Positions 12,632 through 24,939 are shown, counted from the first letter of the stretch. The stretch: 64,000 nt of DNA from Microcebus murinus (GCF_040939455.1 NC_134108.1:83682001-83746000); one strand, 5' to 3'. Numbers and translations are program-made. Notes: generated by a model from the letters alone, not told the origin.

Positions 12632-13514
12632 AATGCCTGCCATTGCATGCTATGCAATCCTCTCCACAACATAGCATTTTGATTCTTTAAGCCAATAAGG
12701 AAAATAGATTCCTGGCTCCTTTTTATTTTCCTGGCTTCTTCTGACTTCTACAGTCTATTTTAAAGGGCTCAGATTATTAATTCCAGCTCACCCAGAATAT
12801 TTTCCCTTTTGATTAACCCAAAGTCAACTGATTAGGAAACTTAATTGCAAAATCACCTGACCTTTGTCATATAATACACCCTAATTATAGAGTGATAGTT
12901 CATCATATTTATAAGGCCCACTAATACTCAAGGCAAGAAGATTACACAGGTCAGGTATACAATGGAGTAGAAATCTTGTGAGCTATCTTAAAATTGTGCA
13001 TATCAAAGTTAGACATTTGTCTCTTTCAAAGATGCTTCTTTGTTATTATTCCTCTGTCCTCAGAACATTTTCCTTGTCATTGTGTCAGCCAAGTTGGATT
13101 GATGCACAAGTTAAAGGAATTAATAATGTTACAATTTTAGAAAGCTTTATTTCTAAAGAACCCAAAGCATTGCCAAATCACCTCATGTCAAAATAAGCGA
13201 TGTATTAAAAAACTCATATTCTCAATGTGATAGCAAGGAAATGTTTTAGACATTTGAGAAGCTGAATGATAAAATAAGAAATTAAAGCATTGACTTGTTG
13301 ATGAACACATTCACTCTTGCTATGTATTTCCACCCATACCTCATAGCAATTGTTTCAAAGCACAAGAAGTAGAAGGTTGCATCAAATGTTCATGAAATTA
13401 TGTTTAAAACTTGTCTTTATAAATGGTAATTATATTATTTAAACTCTCTACTTATATTCAGATTTTGCCACTTGACTACTATGTGTTACTAAGCAATACT
13501 GGTCTATTTAAAAA
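12632..13514. other. Unannotated sequence
   Basis: No gene, RNA gene or recognisable repeat. Short frames such as 12978-13196 have no known domain. Confidence 0.4.
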
Positions 13515-14350
13515 TGACAGTGTGACAGGGAAGGCCCCAACACCAGCACTGTGGGCACAGCTTTTAGGGTAAGATTTAAGCCTGAGATGCACAGAACAAA
13601 ACAGGGACAAGGATTGAAAAACCTGTATATCTCAAGGGTCCTCCACCATCCTCAGGGTCCCCAAGAAGAAAGCAGCAGGAAGAGAATAAGCAAGAATGAG
13701 CAGCAGGAGCTACATCTGGAGAAGAGCAGGTATCCAACCTATCAGCATGGGAAGACCCTGGCCAACAGGACAACCTGAACAAACACCAAGTAGAGGTGGG
13801 CTTCAAGAAGTGTCACACCAAATATTCTCTGGTCAGCAGCTAGAGCAAAAATTCCAGTAATTGACATGGTGCTGAGGCCTGGGAGGCTAAGGTGCCTGGC
13901 ACATGCCCTGGAGCCTGTAAACCTGATTTTCCTGTGTTGGGGGAGGAGGGCAAGTTTCAGTAGTTCCTTCATTCCAGCCCCTGGGAAACCTTCCAAGCAG
14001 CAGAATCCACAGTTTCCAGACAGCCACCCCAAGGGCCTTGTGCAAAGATCCAAGTAGGGTGCTACAGCTGTCCCAGCCCTGGCCCAGTCTTAAGATTCCT
14101 GCACCTAGCTCTTTTGGCCAGGCCCTGCATTATTCTTTGACTCCACAGTGCTCCTCTCATACTCCTGAGATCCTTTTGGGGTTATCCCTGTCCCCCACAA
14201 TGTCATTAAGAAGGTGATGGTTTGTGAACCAGGATGACTCTCACCCTAAGACCTTACTAAGTTTATAAGGGGAAGTATCCCTGTACTGTCTGGCAGACCC
14301 CAGTGGAACCAGAGGGGACAAGGGTATGATCCACCTGCTCATTGTGTAAG
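13515..14350. other. GC-richer unclassified block
   Basis: About 830 bp clearly richer in G and C than its surroundings, with several overlapping short frames on both strands (13551-13778 plus, 13576-13806 minus, 13742-14053 minus, 13866-14057 plus). No frame stays open through the block. It has few CpGs, so it is not a CpG island. Candidates are a decayed processed pseudogene, an LTR or a LINE 5' UTR. I could not recognise a parent protein. Confidence 0.4.
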
Positions 14351-14621
14351 TGTGGATGCCTGAAGCAATAGCTGGTTGTTTTCACCACTGGTTACTCTTC
14401 CATACTGTGAATGAATACACTGCCATTTCATTATCCAACCTGTTATTGGTGGTGGGCCTTTGTGTGTTTGCACGGTGCTACCATGACAATTTGGGCTTTC
14501 CTTCCTGTCATTTTCAGTGGTGTGTGAGCATTTCTGGGACTAGGAGTAGAATTGTTCCTCATGGAATTAAGTTTAGCTTTAGTGAATGTTGATGATGAGT
14601 GCTCTTTCCACAAACACCTCC

Positions 14622-14721
14622 CTCTCCCTCTCTCTCTCTCTCTCTGTCTCACATATATATGTAAGGTATACAACATGATTTTTTTTCATATATATATATA
14701 CATATATATATATACATATAG
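14622..14721. repeat. CT-rich then AT/AC microsatellite tracts
   Basis: A (CT)n run at about 14624-14648 is followed after 40 bp by alternating TA/CA tracts to 14721. The AT part lies inside old L1 3'-UTR sequence. Confidence 0.75.
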
Positions 14722-15130
14722 TGAATTGATTACTACAGTTAAGCAATTAACATAGTTACTGTATGTGTGGCAAGAGCACCTGAAATCTAGTCTGTCAGCA
14801 AATTGCCAGTACCCAATACAATGCTATTTATTAGCTCTGGTCCTTAAGCTGTGCATTAGATCTCTAGACTTACTAACCGTACATCACTGCAACTGTGTGC
14901 CCCTTATCCAACATCTCTGCACCCCCTGCAACATTTGTTTTATTTTCTGCTCCTGTGTATTAATTTATTTTTTTCAATTCCACGTATCAGTGAGATTATA
15001 CAGTATTTTTTGTTTGTTTGTTTCTGTGTCTGGCTTCCTTCACTCACCATACTGTTTTCATGGTTTAGCCCTGTTTAAAGATATAAACATCCATGAGCTT
15101 CCTAAAGGGCATTGAAGTCTTGTTGTCCAG
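14660..15130 (-). repeat. Old L1 (L1M) 3' region
   Basis: 'ggtatacaacatgatttttt', 'gaattgattactacagttaa' and 'caattccacgtatcagtgag' follow the antisense order of old L1M 3' UTR and ORF2-end sequence. Heavily mutated, with no open frame of significance. Confidence 0.55.
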
Positions 15131-15799
15131 CACTCCTGCTGGTCGGCTACATTGACAATATTTAGAATTGTGAGACTTATTAATGTTGCTGATCTCCTGA
15201 CATTGTAGTGTCTCTGAGGTTGAGCAATCTTCATATATTAGTGGACATTAGGACACTTCATAAAGTATACATTTACATTTTAGGGTTGTTTTGCCCATTT
15301 TTCTAGTTAATTTGATTATTTAAAATTATTAAAAATCTCTTAGCATAAAACTCCCTTCGCAATTGTACAAATTCTGCAAATTCTCCTTGACTTGTCTTTT
15401 TAAAATTGGGATGTCTTTCACTAAATAGATTTTTTTAAACTATAGTTGTCTATTTTACTACTTATCTCTTTGCATACAATTAAAAAATATCTTTAACTGG
15501 TAGATAGTATATTAACATGCATATATATAAAAGAAAACCTATTCCAAATACAAACACAGTTTTAAAAATTAGATTCAATAGACATAAAATTAAACCTACA
15601 AACTGTTACAAACATGTATAAATATTGTCCTCTGGACCCTAAAATTTGAAGACTATGACAATTACAGTCCATACAGTTTGTGTAACGGTCTGGTTTTTTG
15701 TTTTCTCTCTTTTATCTTACTGTCTAGTCTTGTTGCTTTTTCCTGTCTTGTATAACAAATCCCTTCACAATCCCAAGGTTATGTAGATATTGTTATATT
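15131..15799. other. Probable eroded L1 continuation
   Basis: Lies between two minus-strand L1M pieces. Some phrases ('gaggttgagcaatcttcata' near 15218) fit the same LINE, but the match is weak. No gene seen. Confidence 0.35.
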
Positions 15800-16620
15800 T
15801 TTTAAAAGCCTTATTGCCAAAAGCCTTATGTTAACTTTTCATATTCAAGCATTGAATATATCTGATTATTCTCTACCGTATGGGGTAGAGAGTTCAATAA
15901 AACATTTTCTTTCTTATGAATATCTAATTGTCCTCTGTCAATTGAAAAGATCATGCTTTCCTGGTGTTAGCAATACCAACTCTGTCACATATGAAGAGTT
16001 TATTAATGTATAGTGCATTTCTGGACTCCATATTTTTTGTTGTTGGTCTACACCTCTAGCCCTAAACCAATAACATGCTGACTTAATTACTGTAGAATCA
16101 AAATAAGTCTAGATTTTTAACAGGCCTATCTTCTCATCTGAGTCTTTTCATATTTTTTTTGTGCCTGTTCCTTATCAGAAGTCTCCCAGATTTTATTGTT
16201 TCTGTGCCCTTCTATAAAATGATGAAACAGCTTTCAAGTTTCCCCATAAAATCTGTTGGGAATTTAAGTGGAATTGTATTAACTCCATAAATGATTTTGT
16301 AGGAATTGTTATCTTTACAATGCTGAACTTTCCAACCTAAGAATATCATTTATTTAGTCACTCATATGATCTTTTACAAAGTCCATCCGTGAAGTGTTAT
16401 TTAATGATAAAGGTCTTACATTTATCTTTCGGTAGGTTTATTTCTGGTACTTCATCTTTACTATTATCTGACATTTTAGCTAATTTTTTATAACTTCATT
16501 TTTATCTGTAAGTCTTATATATGGGATTCAGTTGACATATTTATATTTATTTTGTATCTAGAGAACTCAACTCTTTTTAACTTTAGCATCTTTTCTTGGC
16601 ATATTATACTCATGTAATAT
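15800..16620 (-). repeat. Old L1 (L1M) ORF2 remnant, minus strand
   Basis: Antisense phrases of L1 ORF2 appear in the expected order: a 'ttctggactccatattt' analogue near 16020, 'ttactgtagaatcaa' near 16090, 'ggaattgtattaactccata' near 16270, and 'tctttacaatgctgaacttt' near 16312. The reading frame is destroyed. It probably continues the L1M 3' region at 14.7-15.1 kb. Confidence 0.65.
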
Positions 16621-16679
16621 GAAAAATAATATTTATATCTCCCTTAATATATTTTTACAAGATGACCGTGAAATTCCTT

Positions 16680-17190
16680 ACATTTGAAAATAACCATTAA
16701 AATAAAAATAACAAGCATTCCTACGAATAGAACATATTTTAAAAGTCAAAGAATAGAGACAATACAGATTGAAAAACACCAAATAAATATAATAAAACTA
16801 ATAAAAAATTTAAGACCAACTATATCAAATGTATCAATATATCAATTGGGCTTAACTCACCTATTAAATAAAAAAGATTTTCAGACTGTCTCACAAAACA
16901 GAACCATTTTTTATGTTCACTACAAAAAATAGTGAAAAAAAAAGACTAAAAGTAATTGGATTGGGAAAGATATTCCAGACAGCTCTAAAAAATAAAAAAG
17001 ATCAAGGATTGGGATCTGATATAAGATAAAGTAGATGTCCACCAGAAAAACTCAATTTAGGAAAAGAAAGACAATTTTTTACTAAAAGTCACAGTTCATA
17101 ATGCATATATAACAATTATCAATACCCAAACATTGAATAATGTATAATCAAAATTCTAAAAGATGTAGTAAGAAATAAATAAAAATATTC
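16680..17190 (+). repeat. Old L1 (L1M) ORF2 5' part, endonuclease region
   Basis: Plus-strand phrases such as 'ttaactcacctattaaataa' and 'gatataagataaagtagatg' correspond to the region of old L1 ORF2 encoding the apurinic endonuclease-like domain. Many stops and indels. The same LINE resumes at about 19555, so the sequence between is an insertion. Confidence 0.6.
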
Positions 17191-17204
17191 TGTCATCAAT
17201 TAAC

Positions 17205-17720
17205 TACTGCTCCATAATAACATTCCCAAACTTAGTGACCTAAAACAACATTCATTTATTTTGCTCATTATTTTTATTGGCAATTTATGCTGGAGTCACC
17301 TGGGTCCTCATAATTTGGGCTTGGCTGCCTCACACATTTGAGATTAACTGCAGGCTGGCTTGGAGGTCCCTCTTCCAGGTATTGAATGACCATTAGTTAG
17401 CATGCCTGAGCTCTCCTTCAAAGGGTTTCTCATACTCCATCAAACTAATATGGGCTTGTTTTCTTAGGAGAAGCATGAATCCACAAAAGAACAGAAATAA
17501 ACAGGACTACTTGAGGCTTAGGCTTGAAAATGATATATTTTGACTTCTTCCTTATGTTACTTGCTAAATCAACTCACAAGATTGACCTAGTAAACTCAGA
17601 GGATGAGGAAATAAACTCCATCTCTAAATGAGAGAAACTGACAAATCATCTTGCAAAAAGCATTGATATATATACACATATAGTTGGAGAATTACGGTTA
17701 TTCTTGCAATCATTCTATAA
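17205..17720. repeat. LTR-like repeat, left copy
   Basis: Left terminal copy of the element above. Alignment by eye to the right copy is good at both ends and poor in the middle, indicating an old insertion whose copies have drifted. Confidence 0.5.
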
Positions 17721-19049
17721 CAGTCTGCCACATATACACAATTATGTATATCATTCCCACATGCAAAATACACTATCCACATCCATAATTACCCATAAAT
17801 CTCCATCCTATTATGATATCACACTTAAAGTATATACCTAAAACCTACATAGGCTCCAGATTCATCTCCTCTTTATCTGGAGACCTAGGAAATGAAAAGA
17901 CACATATCTGCTCTCCACTCCATACTCTCAACAAAAATGTTGAAATAGTGACAGAATAACTTCAATTAAAACTTATGTTTAAACAAAGGAAGACTCGAAG
18001 GTAAAATAGCAGGTATGAGTCCATACATAACAATTCCGAAATATGCAAGGAAAATGTCACTAGATCACCTCTACTCTAAGGTAGGGAAATGTCCTTGAAT
18101 AAGCCTATTTTTTATCAATAGGAGTAACTTCCCAGTCAATTGTTCTCTAGTGGTTTGTGTCCTTTATTTTGCACTCTTGGCTCCATCTTCTGAGATATTT
18201 TTTCTTCTCCATTACACTACTTGGCTACTTCTGAAGAAATCAACTGTGTTGGCAGCTGAGTAGGTTTCTGATCCTGCTTTCTGCGTATAGAAAATCAATG
18301 GCATAAAAAGCCTTACAATCTCAACCCTGCTTAGTCCAAGATAGAAGCACTTTTTCTAAGCATGTACTTCCTACAATAGTGTAGGCATTCAATGAATCAA
18401 ATTATAGTCTATTCTGCAATACAAAAGCCACATAATTGTTTTTAGATAGATAAATAGATAAAACCTCTTCTCTTGAATTACTTATTTCTAGTTTTGAAAT
18501 GGGCTTTTGTAGAATTTTTCTGTAGGCCCTCTGGGCTACCTGGTAGGCTTTATGTGACACTACCTTAATTTTTTCAAGGATTAACAGTCACACTCTCAAT
18601 TGGATCTATTACTCTAGGCTAGGTTTTGCATTAATAATATCTGCAGAATGTGAGGCTAAACATGAAAAGTAGTTTTATTTTCCAACCCAGAAAGTCCTAG
18701 CCCTTCAATATTCCCTTTTAATCTTTCTAGCTAATCAGCTGTGTCTTTCTTTTGCTTTTTCTTGCAGTCTTATATTATATGTAGCTAGCAATAACAAGAG
18801 ACTAGCTGCTTTCAATATTTTGCCCAGAGATCATCTTGCTAAAGTCCAAAGGTTTGTAAGGTATATTTTGTAGCCTCCATGTTATTGTAAGCAACAATTT
18901 AATCATGTGTTGTAAGATTGTATAATATGGGCTAACATTTGTGCAGCTATTTTTCCAGACTCTGCCTGACATCTGATCCTAAAACTAATTGCACATATTT
19001 TACATTTGATGTGGAAATATCTTATGTCTATGTATCAATATCTGTTTGA

Positions 19050-19530
19050 GTAATGTTTTGTTATGTAAGAAACCACCATAGTGGCTTAGGAAAACAGTCA
19101 CTTATTTAGCTCACAAATATTCAGGTCATCAATTTAGGCTGAATTGGCTTAATGGTTCTCCTATCTTTTTTGGGCTTTTCTTCTATATTTGCAATAAACT
19201 TTAGGATTTTTAGGAGGCTCTGCTTCTGGAGGTTTGTTGGTGGTTAGATGAATCTCTTCAGCTCTGTTCCATGTGGTCTCTCACTTTCCAGCTTGCCAGC
19301 TGGGGCTTCATTCCCTGGTGATAGCAGGGTCCACGAGAAAGTGGAAATATACAAGATCTCTTAAAATGGAGGCGCAGAACAGGCATACAATCATTTCCAT
19401 CATATTCTACTGGCCATATCAAGTCACAAAGTCAGCCTAAATTCAAGGAGTATGGTAGAAGTCCTTTCCTCTTAGGAAGGGGAGATACAAGTTTATGTAA
19501 CAAAAGGAAGAGCTACAGGGTTGGCTAGAG
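19050..19530. repeat. LTR-like repeat, right copy
   Basis: Right terminal copy, slightly GC-richer than the left. It contains 'aagaaaccaccatagtggct' near 19068 and 'atattctactggccatatca' near 19401. Confidence 0.5.
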
Positions 19531-19554
19531 AACCAAATACATTATTTTGCTACC

Positions 19555-20990
19555 GATCTAACAAACATATTAATATAGGAATACTTAGCACATCAAAGTC
19601 TGCTAAAGATAGTTCAAACAGACCAAAAATATTGTTAGAATTTAAAAGAACAAAACAAGAAAATTAATATGCATATTTTATAATTATGCATAAAATATTT
19701 TTTCTTAAGTACACATAGATTATTTACTGAAATTGACCATATAGTATATCACATACCAAACATGAATAATTTCATACAGGAGAAATACGAAAAAAACACT
19801 CTGATTGCATTACAATTCTTTGAGCTATAAATAACAAAGTATCCATCTACATTAAAATTAAAAATATTAATACAGGCATTAATAATGCTTTGTGAAAGGG
19901 ATAATATAAGAACAAATATAAAAATGTTTTAAAATAGAAAAAGAAAAATGTGATAGGTCTATGGCACATCTTAAAAACAGTAAAAAATGTATAACCACAA
20001 ATAATTACCTATATTTAAAAACTTTTTTAAATAAATTACCTACTGAAAAAGCTAAAATCAACATAAATTAAGAGGGAGCAAAAGGAAGCAAATATTATGT
20101 AAGATCAAGATGAATTGGAGAGAAACAGAAAAGAGTAGAAATAACAAATGAATAAATGAATCAGAAGGTTCAATAAATTGAACCTTGAAAAAACACAGAA
20201 AAAGAGAATCAAAAAAGTAGAAAGAGCAGGCATTGTAACTGAGCACTAATCATAATCAAGGTGAATTGAGAAATATAAGTTAAAATTATCATAAGCCTAA
20301 TTTAAATTCTGTGCAAGACATTTGCAATACTACATGATAAACTCTTAAAAAAAAAAACAGTATAAAATTTGAAGCCAGTAGAGATTGAAAGTTTATACAG
20401 AAATATTTTCATAGGAGAAAAATTTATAAATTTATCCAAATGTACTAGTCTACAAGAAAGCAATAAGACTAATATTTTTGTTGGGAAATTGTATAAAATC
20501 CTCACAGTCCAGGAAATTATAATTTTTCACAAATAGATTCAGAGGAACCAAAAAAATGGAAAACTTCCAAATTCCTTTCTAATGCAATTATAACAATAAT
20601 ATTTAAAACTGATAAATACAGCCACATATAGATGAATAGATACCATTGCACTTAAAATATCCATGCAAATAAAGCTAAATAAAACATTGACAAAGAGGAT
20701 TTTTAACACCACATTATATTAAATATCTAGTACCTACATTACATTACATTAGATATCTAGTAGTATCATATATGTATGTGTGTATATATAGGTATATATA
20801 TCTACATAAAATTTGGCAAACTGAGATTTATTCCAGGAATATAAGGATTATTTAATATTGGGAAACTCTTTATTACACCTTATTACAAGAATAGATCCAA
20901 GAAGAAAAAAACATATAATCATCAACATAGAGGCTGACAGGGTGTCCTGTTACATTAGACAAAAACACCTAATGCTATCAAAACTTTTAT
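19555..20990 (+). repeat. Old L1 (L1M) ORF2 continuation, reverse-transcriptase region
   Basis: The L1 interrupted at about 17190 resumes: 'cttaagtacacatagattat' and 'ccatatagtatatcacatac' are followed by the RT-region phrases 'gagatttattccaggaatat' and 'taatattgggaaactc'. No frame is open. The order matches one ancestral plus-strand L1. Confidence 0.6.
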
Positions 20991-21118
20991 TTTGTACATA
21001 TTTATATTTAGAAATATGAAGTGCTGCAGAGTAGCACAGAGTTTGGATGATACCATATAACCTGGGGACTTGAGAGATCAACAAAGGTCTTACAAATGTA
21101 TATATAAAGAAATACCTA

Positions 21119-21463
21119 GGCAGGGCATGGTGGCTCACACCTATAATCCTAGCACTCTGGGAGGCCGAAGCGGGAGGATTGCTCCAGATCAGGAGTTCAA
21201 AACCAGCCTGAGTGAGACCCTGTTTCTACTAAAAAGAGAAAGAAATTAATTGACCAGCTAAAAATATATATACAAAAAATTGGCCAGGCGTGGTGGCACA
21301 TGCCTGTAGTCCCAGCTACTCAGGAGGCTGAGGCAGTAGGATCGCTTGAGCCCAGGAGATTGAGGTTGCTGTGAGCTAGGCTGACGCCACAGCACTCACT
21401 CTAGCCTGGGCAACAAAGTGAGACTCTGTCTCAAAAAAATAAATAAATAAAAATAAAAATAAG
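21119..21463 (+). mobile_element. Alu SINE, strepsirrhine type
   Basis: A dimeric Alu starting 'ggcagggcatggtggctcac'. The two arms are separated by an A-rich linker with the lemur-type AT insertion (about 21231-21283). The right arm reads 'gtgagctaggctgacgccac' and the tail is (AAAT)n. It is flanked by a 10-bp target duplication 'gaaataccta' at 21109-21118 and 21464-21473, showing L1-mediated insertion. The left arm keeps recognisable Pol III A and B box regions. Confidence 0.95.
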
Positions 21464-21473
21464 GAAATACCTA

Positions 21474-22160
21474 TATAAAAAGCAGGAATTTGGGACGGAG
21501 TGCTCAATGACATTGCATACAGTGAGAAGGGCATGTGTGGATAGCCCAGAAAAAAAACATGAGCCTGATATGTTCAATGGAGAAGTAGACTAAGAGTAAA
21601 TTCAACAAGATTTCTAGCTCTGGAAAGAGAACATTGGCATTTATCACAATTCAATAATGTGTTCTAAAAATTTTAAGTATGCATATATTTGACAATAAAA
21701 ATTCCCTTCTCATGAGTTAACTGAAGTGCTAAAGATAAGTACAGACTTAACTAAAGGATATCCAAAATGGTATTATTTATATACAATGCAAATATACATA
21801 CTGTACAATACAACTGTAATAGATAATATTAATAGTTAATTGAATCATGTATTTAAAAGTGAAATATTTGAAGTAATATAATATTCTGAAAGAAACTTTT
21901 ATAAGAAATTATGGTCATTATATGTTTTTGAGATGAGGAATAGACTCTTCCAAATTCTAAATAGTTTCTGACACTATTATAGATTTAATTTTCACTGAAC
22001 AACATTTTTGCATTTTAAATACAAAACAGTTTCTTAGTGAAGGCACATGTAACAAAGATATAATTTTACATTTATTAATTATAACTCATAATCTTCAGGA
22101 AATCCAAACATTTGTTTGAGTCATCTGCATATATATTAAGTTGCAGTGACTTTCTATTCT
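21474..22160. other. AT-rich unannotated sequence
   Basis: No gene or recognisable repeat; possibly eroded LINE. Confidence 0.4.
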
Positions 22161-22222
22161 CAATAATACTAGAACATATAATAACATTATATGTATTCAA
22201 TAATACTAGAACATATAATAAC
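22161..22222 (+). repeat. 25-bp direct repeat pair
   Basis: A 25-bp unit beginning 'caataatactagaacatata' is present at 22161-22185 and identically at 22198-22222, 37 bp apart. It is followed by a doubled 'ccattttaac'. It sits at the start of an L1 fragment and probably arose by replication slippage. Confidence 0.85.
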
Positions 22223-22224
22223 CA

Positions 22225-22955
22225 TTTTAACCATTTTAACTGGGATGAGATGATATTTCATTGAGGTTTTTTTCAATCCCTAATAATTAGAGATGTTGAG
22301 CATCCTTTTATATACCTGTTGGCTATTGTATGTCTTCTCTTAAGACATGTCTGTTCAGATCTTTTGCCCACATTTTAGTCAGATTATTTGATTTTTGCTA
22401 ATAAATTATTTAAGTTCCTTATATAATCTGATTATTAGTCCTTTGCCAGATGAATAGTTTGGAAATATTTTCTCCTATTCTGTAGCTTGTCTCTTCACTT
22501 TGTCAATTGTTTCCTTTGCTATGCAAAATCTTAGTTTAATATAATTCAATTTGTAAGTTTGCCTTTGCTTTTGAGGTCTTTCTCAAGAAATCTTTGCCCA
22601 GAATAATATCCTTAAGTGTTTTCCCAATGTTTTCTTCCTGTCGTTTTATAGTTTCAAGTTTTACATTAAAGTCTTTAATTCATTTTAATTTAATTTTTGT
22701 ACATGGTGAGATATAAGGGTCTAGTTTAATCTTCTGCATATAGATATAAATTTTCCTAGCATCACCTACTGAATAGACTGTTTTTGCTCCAATATATGTT
22801 GTTGGTACCTTTGTTAAAAATGAATTGGCTGTAAATATGTAGATTTATTTCTGGATTTTCTATTGTTTTATATTGCTCTATATGTCTGTTTTTATGCCAG
22901 TGTCATGCTATTTTGGTCACTATAGCTTTTTACTATATTCTGAAGTTAAATAATG
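22225..22955 (-). repeat. L1M fragment, minus strand (ORF2 end and 3' region)
   Basis: Continuous antisense L1 phrases: 'tagagatgttgagcatcctt', 'cttttgcccacattttagtc', 'gtcctttgccagatgaatag', 'ggtacctttgttaaaaatga' and 'tttatgccagtgtcatgcta'. It covers the end of ORF2; the frame is destroyed. It abuts a plus-strand L1 at 22960. Confidence 0.8.
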
Positions 22956-22959
22956 GCAA

Positions 22960-23252
22960 TTAAACATGTTCCTGGACAATCGATGAGTCAAGGAAGAAAT
23001 TAAGAAGGAATTTTTTTAAAAAGATTGAGACAAATGAAAATAAAACACAATATACCAAAACTTACAGGATACAGAAAAAAGTAGCACTAAGAGGGAAGTT
23101 TATAGCAACAAATGCTTACATTAAAAAGGACATAGACTCAAAATAATAACCTAACAATGTACCTCAAATAACTAGAAAAGCAAGAACAAATTAACCCAAA
23201 ATTAGTACAAAGGAAGAAATAATGAAGACAAGAGCAGAAATAAATAAAATCA
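22960..23252 (+). repeat. L1 ORF2 fragment (outer element, left part)
   Basis: Plus-strand L1 ORF2 text between the endonuclease and RT regions: 'gtcaaggaagaaattaagaa', 'actaagagggaagtttatag', 'gcaagaacaaattaaccc' and 'agagcagaaataaataaaat'. It stops where another L1 3' end is inserted and continues at 23791. Confidence 0.8.
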
Positions 23253-23256
23253 ATGT

Positions 23257-23790
23257 CACCACTGGTTATCTACCCAAAGGGAAAGAAATATTATCTCAAA
23301 AAGACACCTGAACCTAAATGTTTATTGCAGCACAATTCACAATTGTAAAGATATGGAATCAAACCAAGATTCCATCAACTGATGTGTGGATAAAGCAAAT
23401 GCAATGTGTACACACACACACACACACACACACACAGAGCATGGAGTACTACTCAGCCATAAAAAGAAATAAAATAATGTGTCCTGCAGCAACTTGGATG
23501 GAACTGGAGATCATTATCCTATGTGAAGTATCTCAGGAATGGAAAAACAAATACCACATATTCTCATGTAAAAGTGCAAGCTATATGATCATAAAGTAGT
23601 ATAATGGACATGGGAAACTTCTAAGAAGGTGGAGGGATGATGTGGGCTGAGAAACAAAATATTATCTATCAGGTACAATGTGTACTATTGTGGTGATGAG
23701 CACACTGAAAGTCCTGACTTTGGCTTTATACAATTTATCCATGTAACAAAAAACACTTATAACCCCTAAATCTATTAACATTTTTAAAAC
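23257..23790 (+). mobile_element. 5'-truncated L1 nested in another L1
   Basis: The 3' end of an L1. The frame at 23318-23599 matches the ORF2 C-terminus (MFIAA-F, then WNQ..IPS, SMEYYSAIK, WMELE). The 3' UTR follows with 'aggtacaatgtgtactattg', 'tatccatgtaacaaaaaaca' and 'cccctaaatct'. It splits the L1 ORF2 text of 22960-23252 and 23791-23945. A (CA)n expansion sits inside the ORF2 end in frame, adding an HTHT run. A clear target duplication was not found. Confidence 0.8.
23409..23436 (+). repeat. (CA)n microsatellite within L1 ORF2 end
   Basis: About 14 uninterrupted AC/CA units. The position corresponds to the 'tatatacac' tract of L1 consensus sequences. Confidence 0.9.
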
Positions 23791-23945
23791 ATAACAAAAG
23801 ATCAACAAAAGGAAAAGTTGGTTTTCTGAAAAGATAAACAAAATTCACAAACTTTAGAAAGACTAAGAAAAACAGAGGGAAGACTCTAATAAATAAAATC
23901 AGAGTCAAAAAAAAAAAAGAGACATTACAACTGATGTCAAGTTTA
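23791..23945 (+). repeat. L1 ORF2 fragment (outer element, right part)
   Basis: Resumes the ORF2 text: 'aaagatcaacaaaaggaaaa', 'gttggttttctgaaaagata', and 'gagacattacaactgatgtc'. Together with 22960-23252 it forms one older element. It ends abruptly at about 23945. Confidence 0.75.
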
Positions 23946-24899
23946 TTAATTGGGGTGATTATGGCATTAACGCAATGACAGTGTAGCAATGTGCTAAGAA
24001 TTAGGCTAATCATATTGCACCATGCTCTGTGAGAAAATATACATTTGGCCTTTATTCATCATTGTTGTGCTACAAATCTACTTTCTCAATTTTTAGCTAA
24101 ATAAAAATGATGGTCTATTCTAAATGAATGCAAAAGCAGAATGTCCCTATATAAATTATGTATAGCTCTTTAAATGATATGGGCACTTGAAAATTGTTTG
24201 TACTCTGAAATTGGCTCATGCAAATTGCTTTCTTGTCCATCTTTTTACTAATAAGTTAATAATGAAAGGAGCATGAAGGGACAAAATTGATAAGTATACA
24301 AAATAGTATTAATACAAAATTCCCAGTGTTGTCTTCTTATTGTAGCTCTCTTATCAACTTTTGTCCAGATCGTGGCTTATCTCTTCCCTTGGCGATTCTG
24401 ATGCAGACAGTAGTAGACTACAATTTGCATAGCTAGATGAGGATTGATAAACCACTCAGGCAAATTGCAAGGGCTTAATTTGAAAATGTGGCATTTTGCC
24501 TTATTATGGATGGCATACATAATGAACAAATTGAGATTTCTGGTAAGCACCTTGGAATCCTCAGATTAGTTGCTGCCAAAAGGGAGTTATTAAGCCTTAA
24601 TTTGTAAACCTGTAGGAAAAAAAATTAGCTGAGTCAAGAAAAAAATTGGTAAATCTCTTTCCTGAGGACTCTGGGGGAAAATACTATGGTCTCCCCATAA
24701 GAACTATGGCACAATGATGTGTTATAAAAAATTACTTCTCTAACAAATCTCTGATGCAAATGAATATATACCTTGAAATGATTATATAATATTCTACCTG
24801 CTATAAAGAAGATTAGGCATTTTTACTTTAAAATACCTAGCCAACAGCTCCTGATGCATCTTTTCTAAAGTTTATACTAAAATATCTATGGGGAAACAT

Positions 24900-24939
<40 letters not shown>

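Larger units (their letters stand above)
17205..19545. mobile_element. Unclassified 2.3-kb element with LTR-like direct repeats
   Basis: Two diverged, same-orientation repeats, at about 17205-17720 and 19050-19530, bound 1.3 kb of non-coding sequence. Both carry '(a/c)ttagtg(a/g)c(c/t)taaaac'-like starts, a 'tttatttngctca' block and matching ends (17540-17660 versus 19385-19500, with 'aagtcacaaa'-like and 'gtagaagtcc'/'ataaactcca' blocks). The unit splits an old L1 ORF2, so it inserted as a block. The structure suggests a short LTR retroelement. No gag or pol reading frame survives, and the family is not identified. Confidence 0.5.

Noticed and set aside
13515..14350. CpG island promoter
   Set aside because: GC is higher than in the surroundings but CpG dinucleotides are scarce.
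23318..23599. Independent host gene
   Set aside because: The translation is the C-terminus of L1 ORF2 with an inserted CA repeat.
22225..23945. A single 5'-inverted L1 joining the minus part 22225-22955 and the plus part 22960-23945
   Set aside because: The outer edges map about 2 kb apart on the L1 and there is no 3' terminus or tail at 22225, so two separate fragments fit better.
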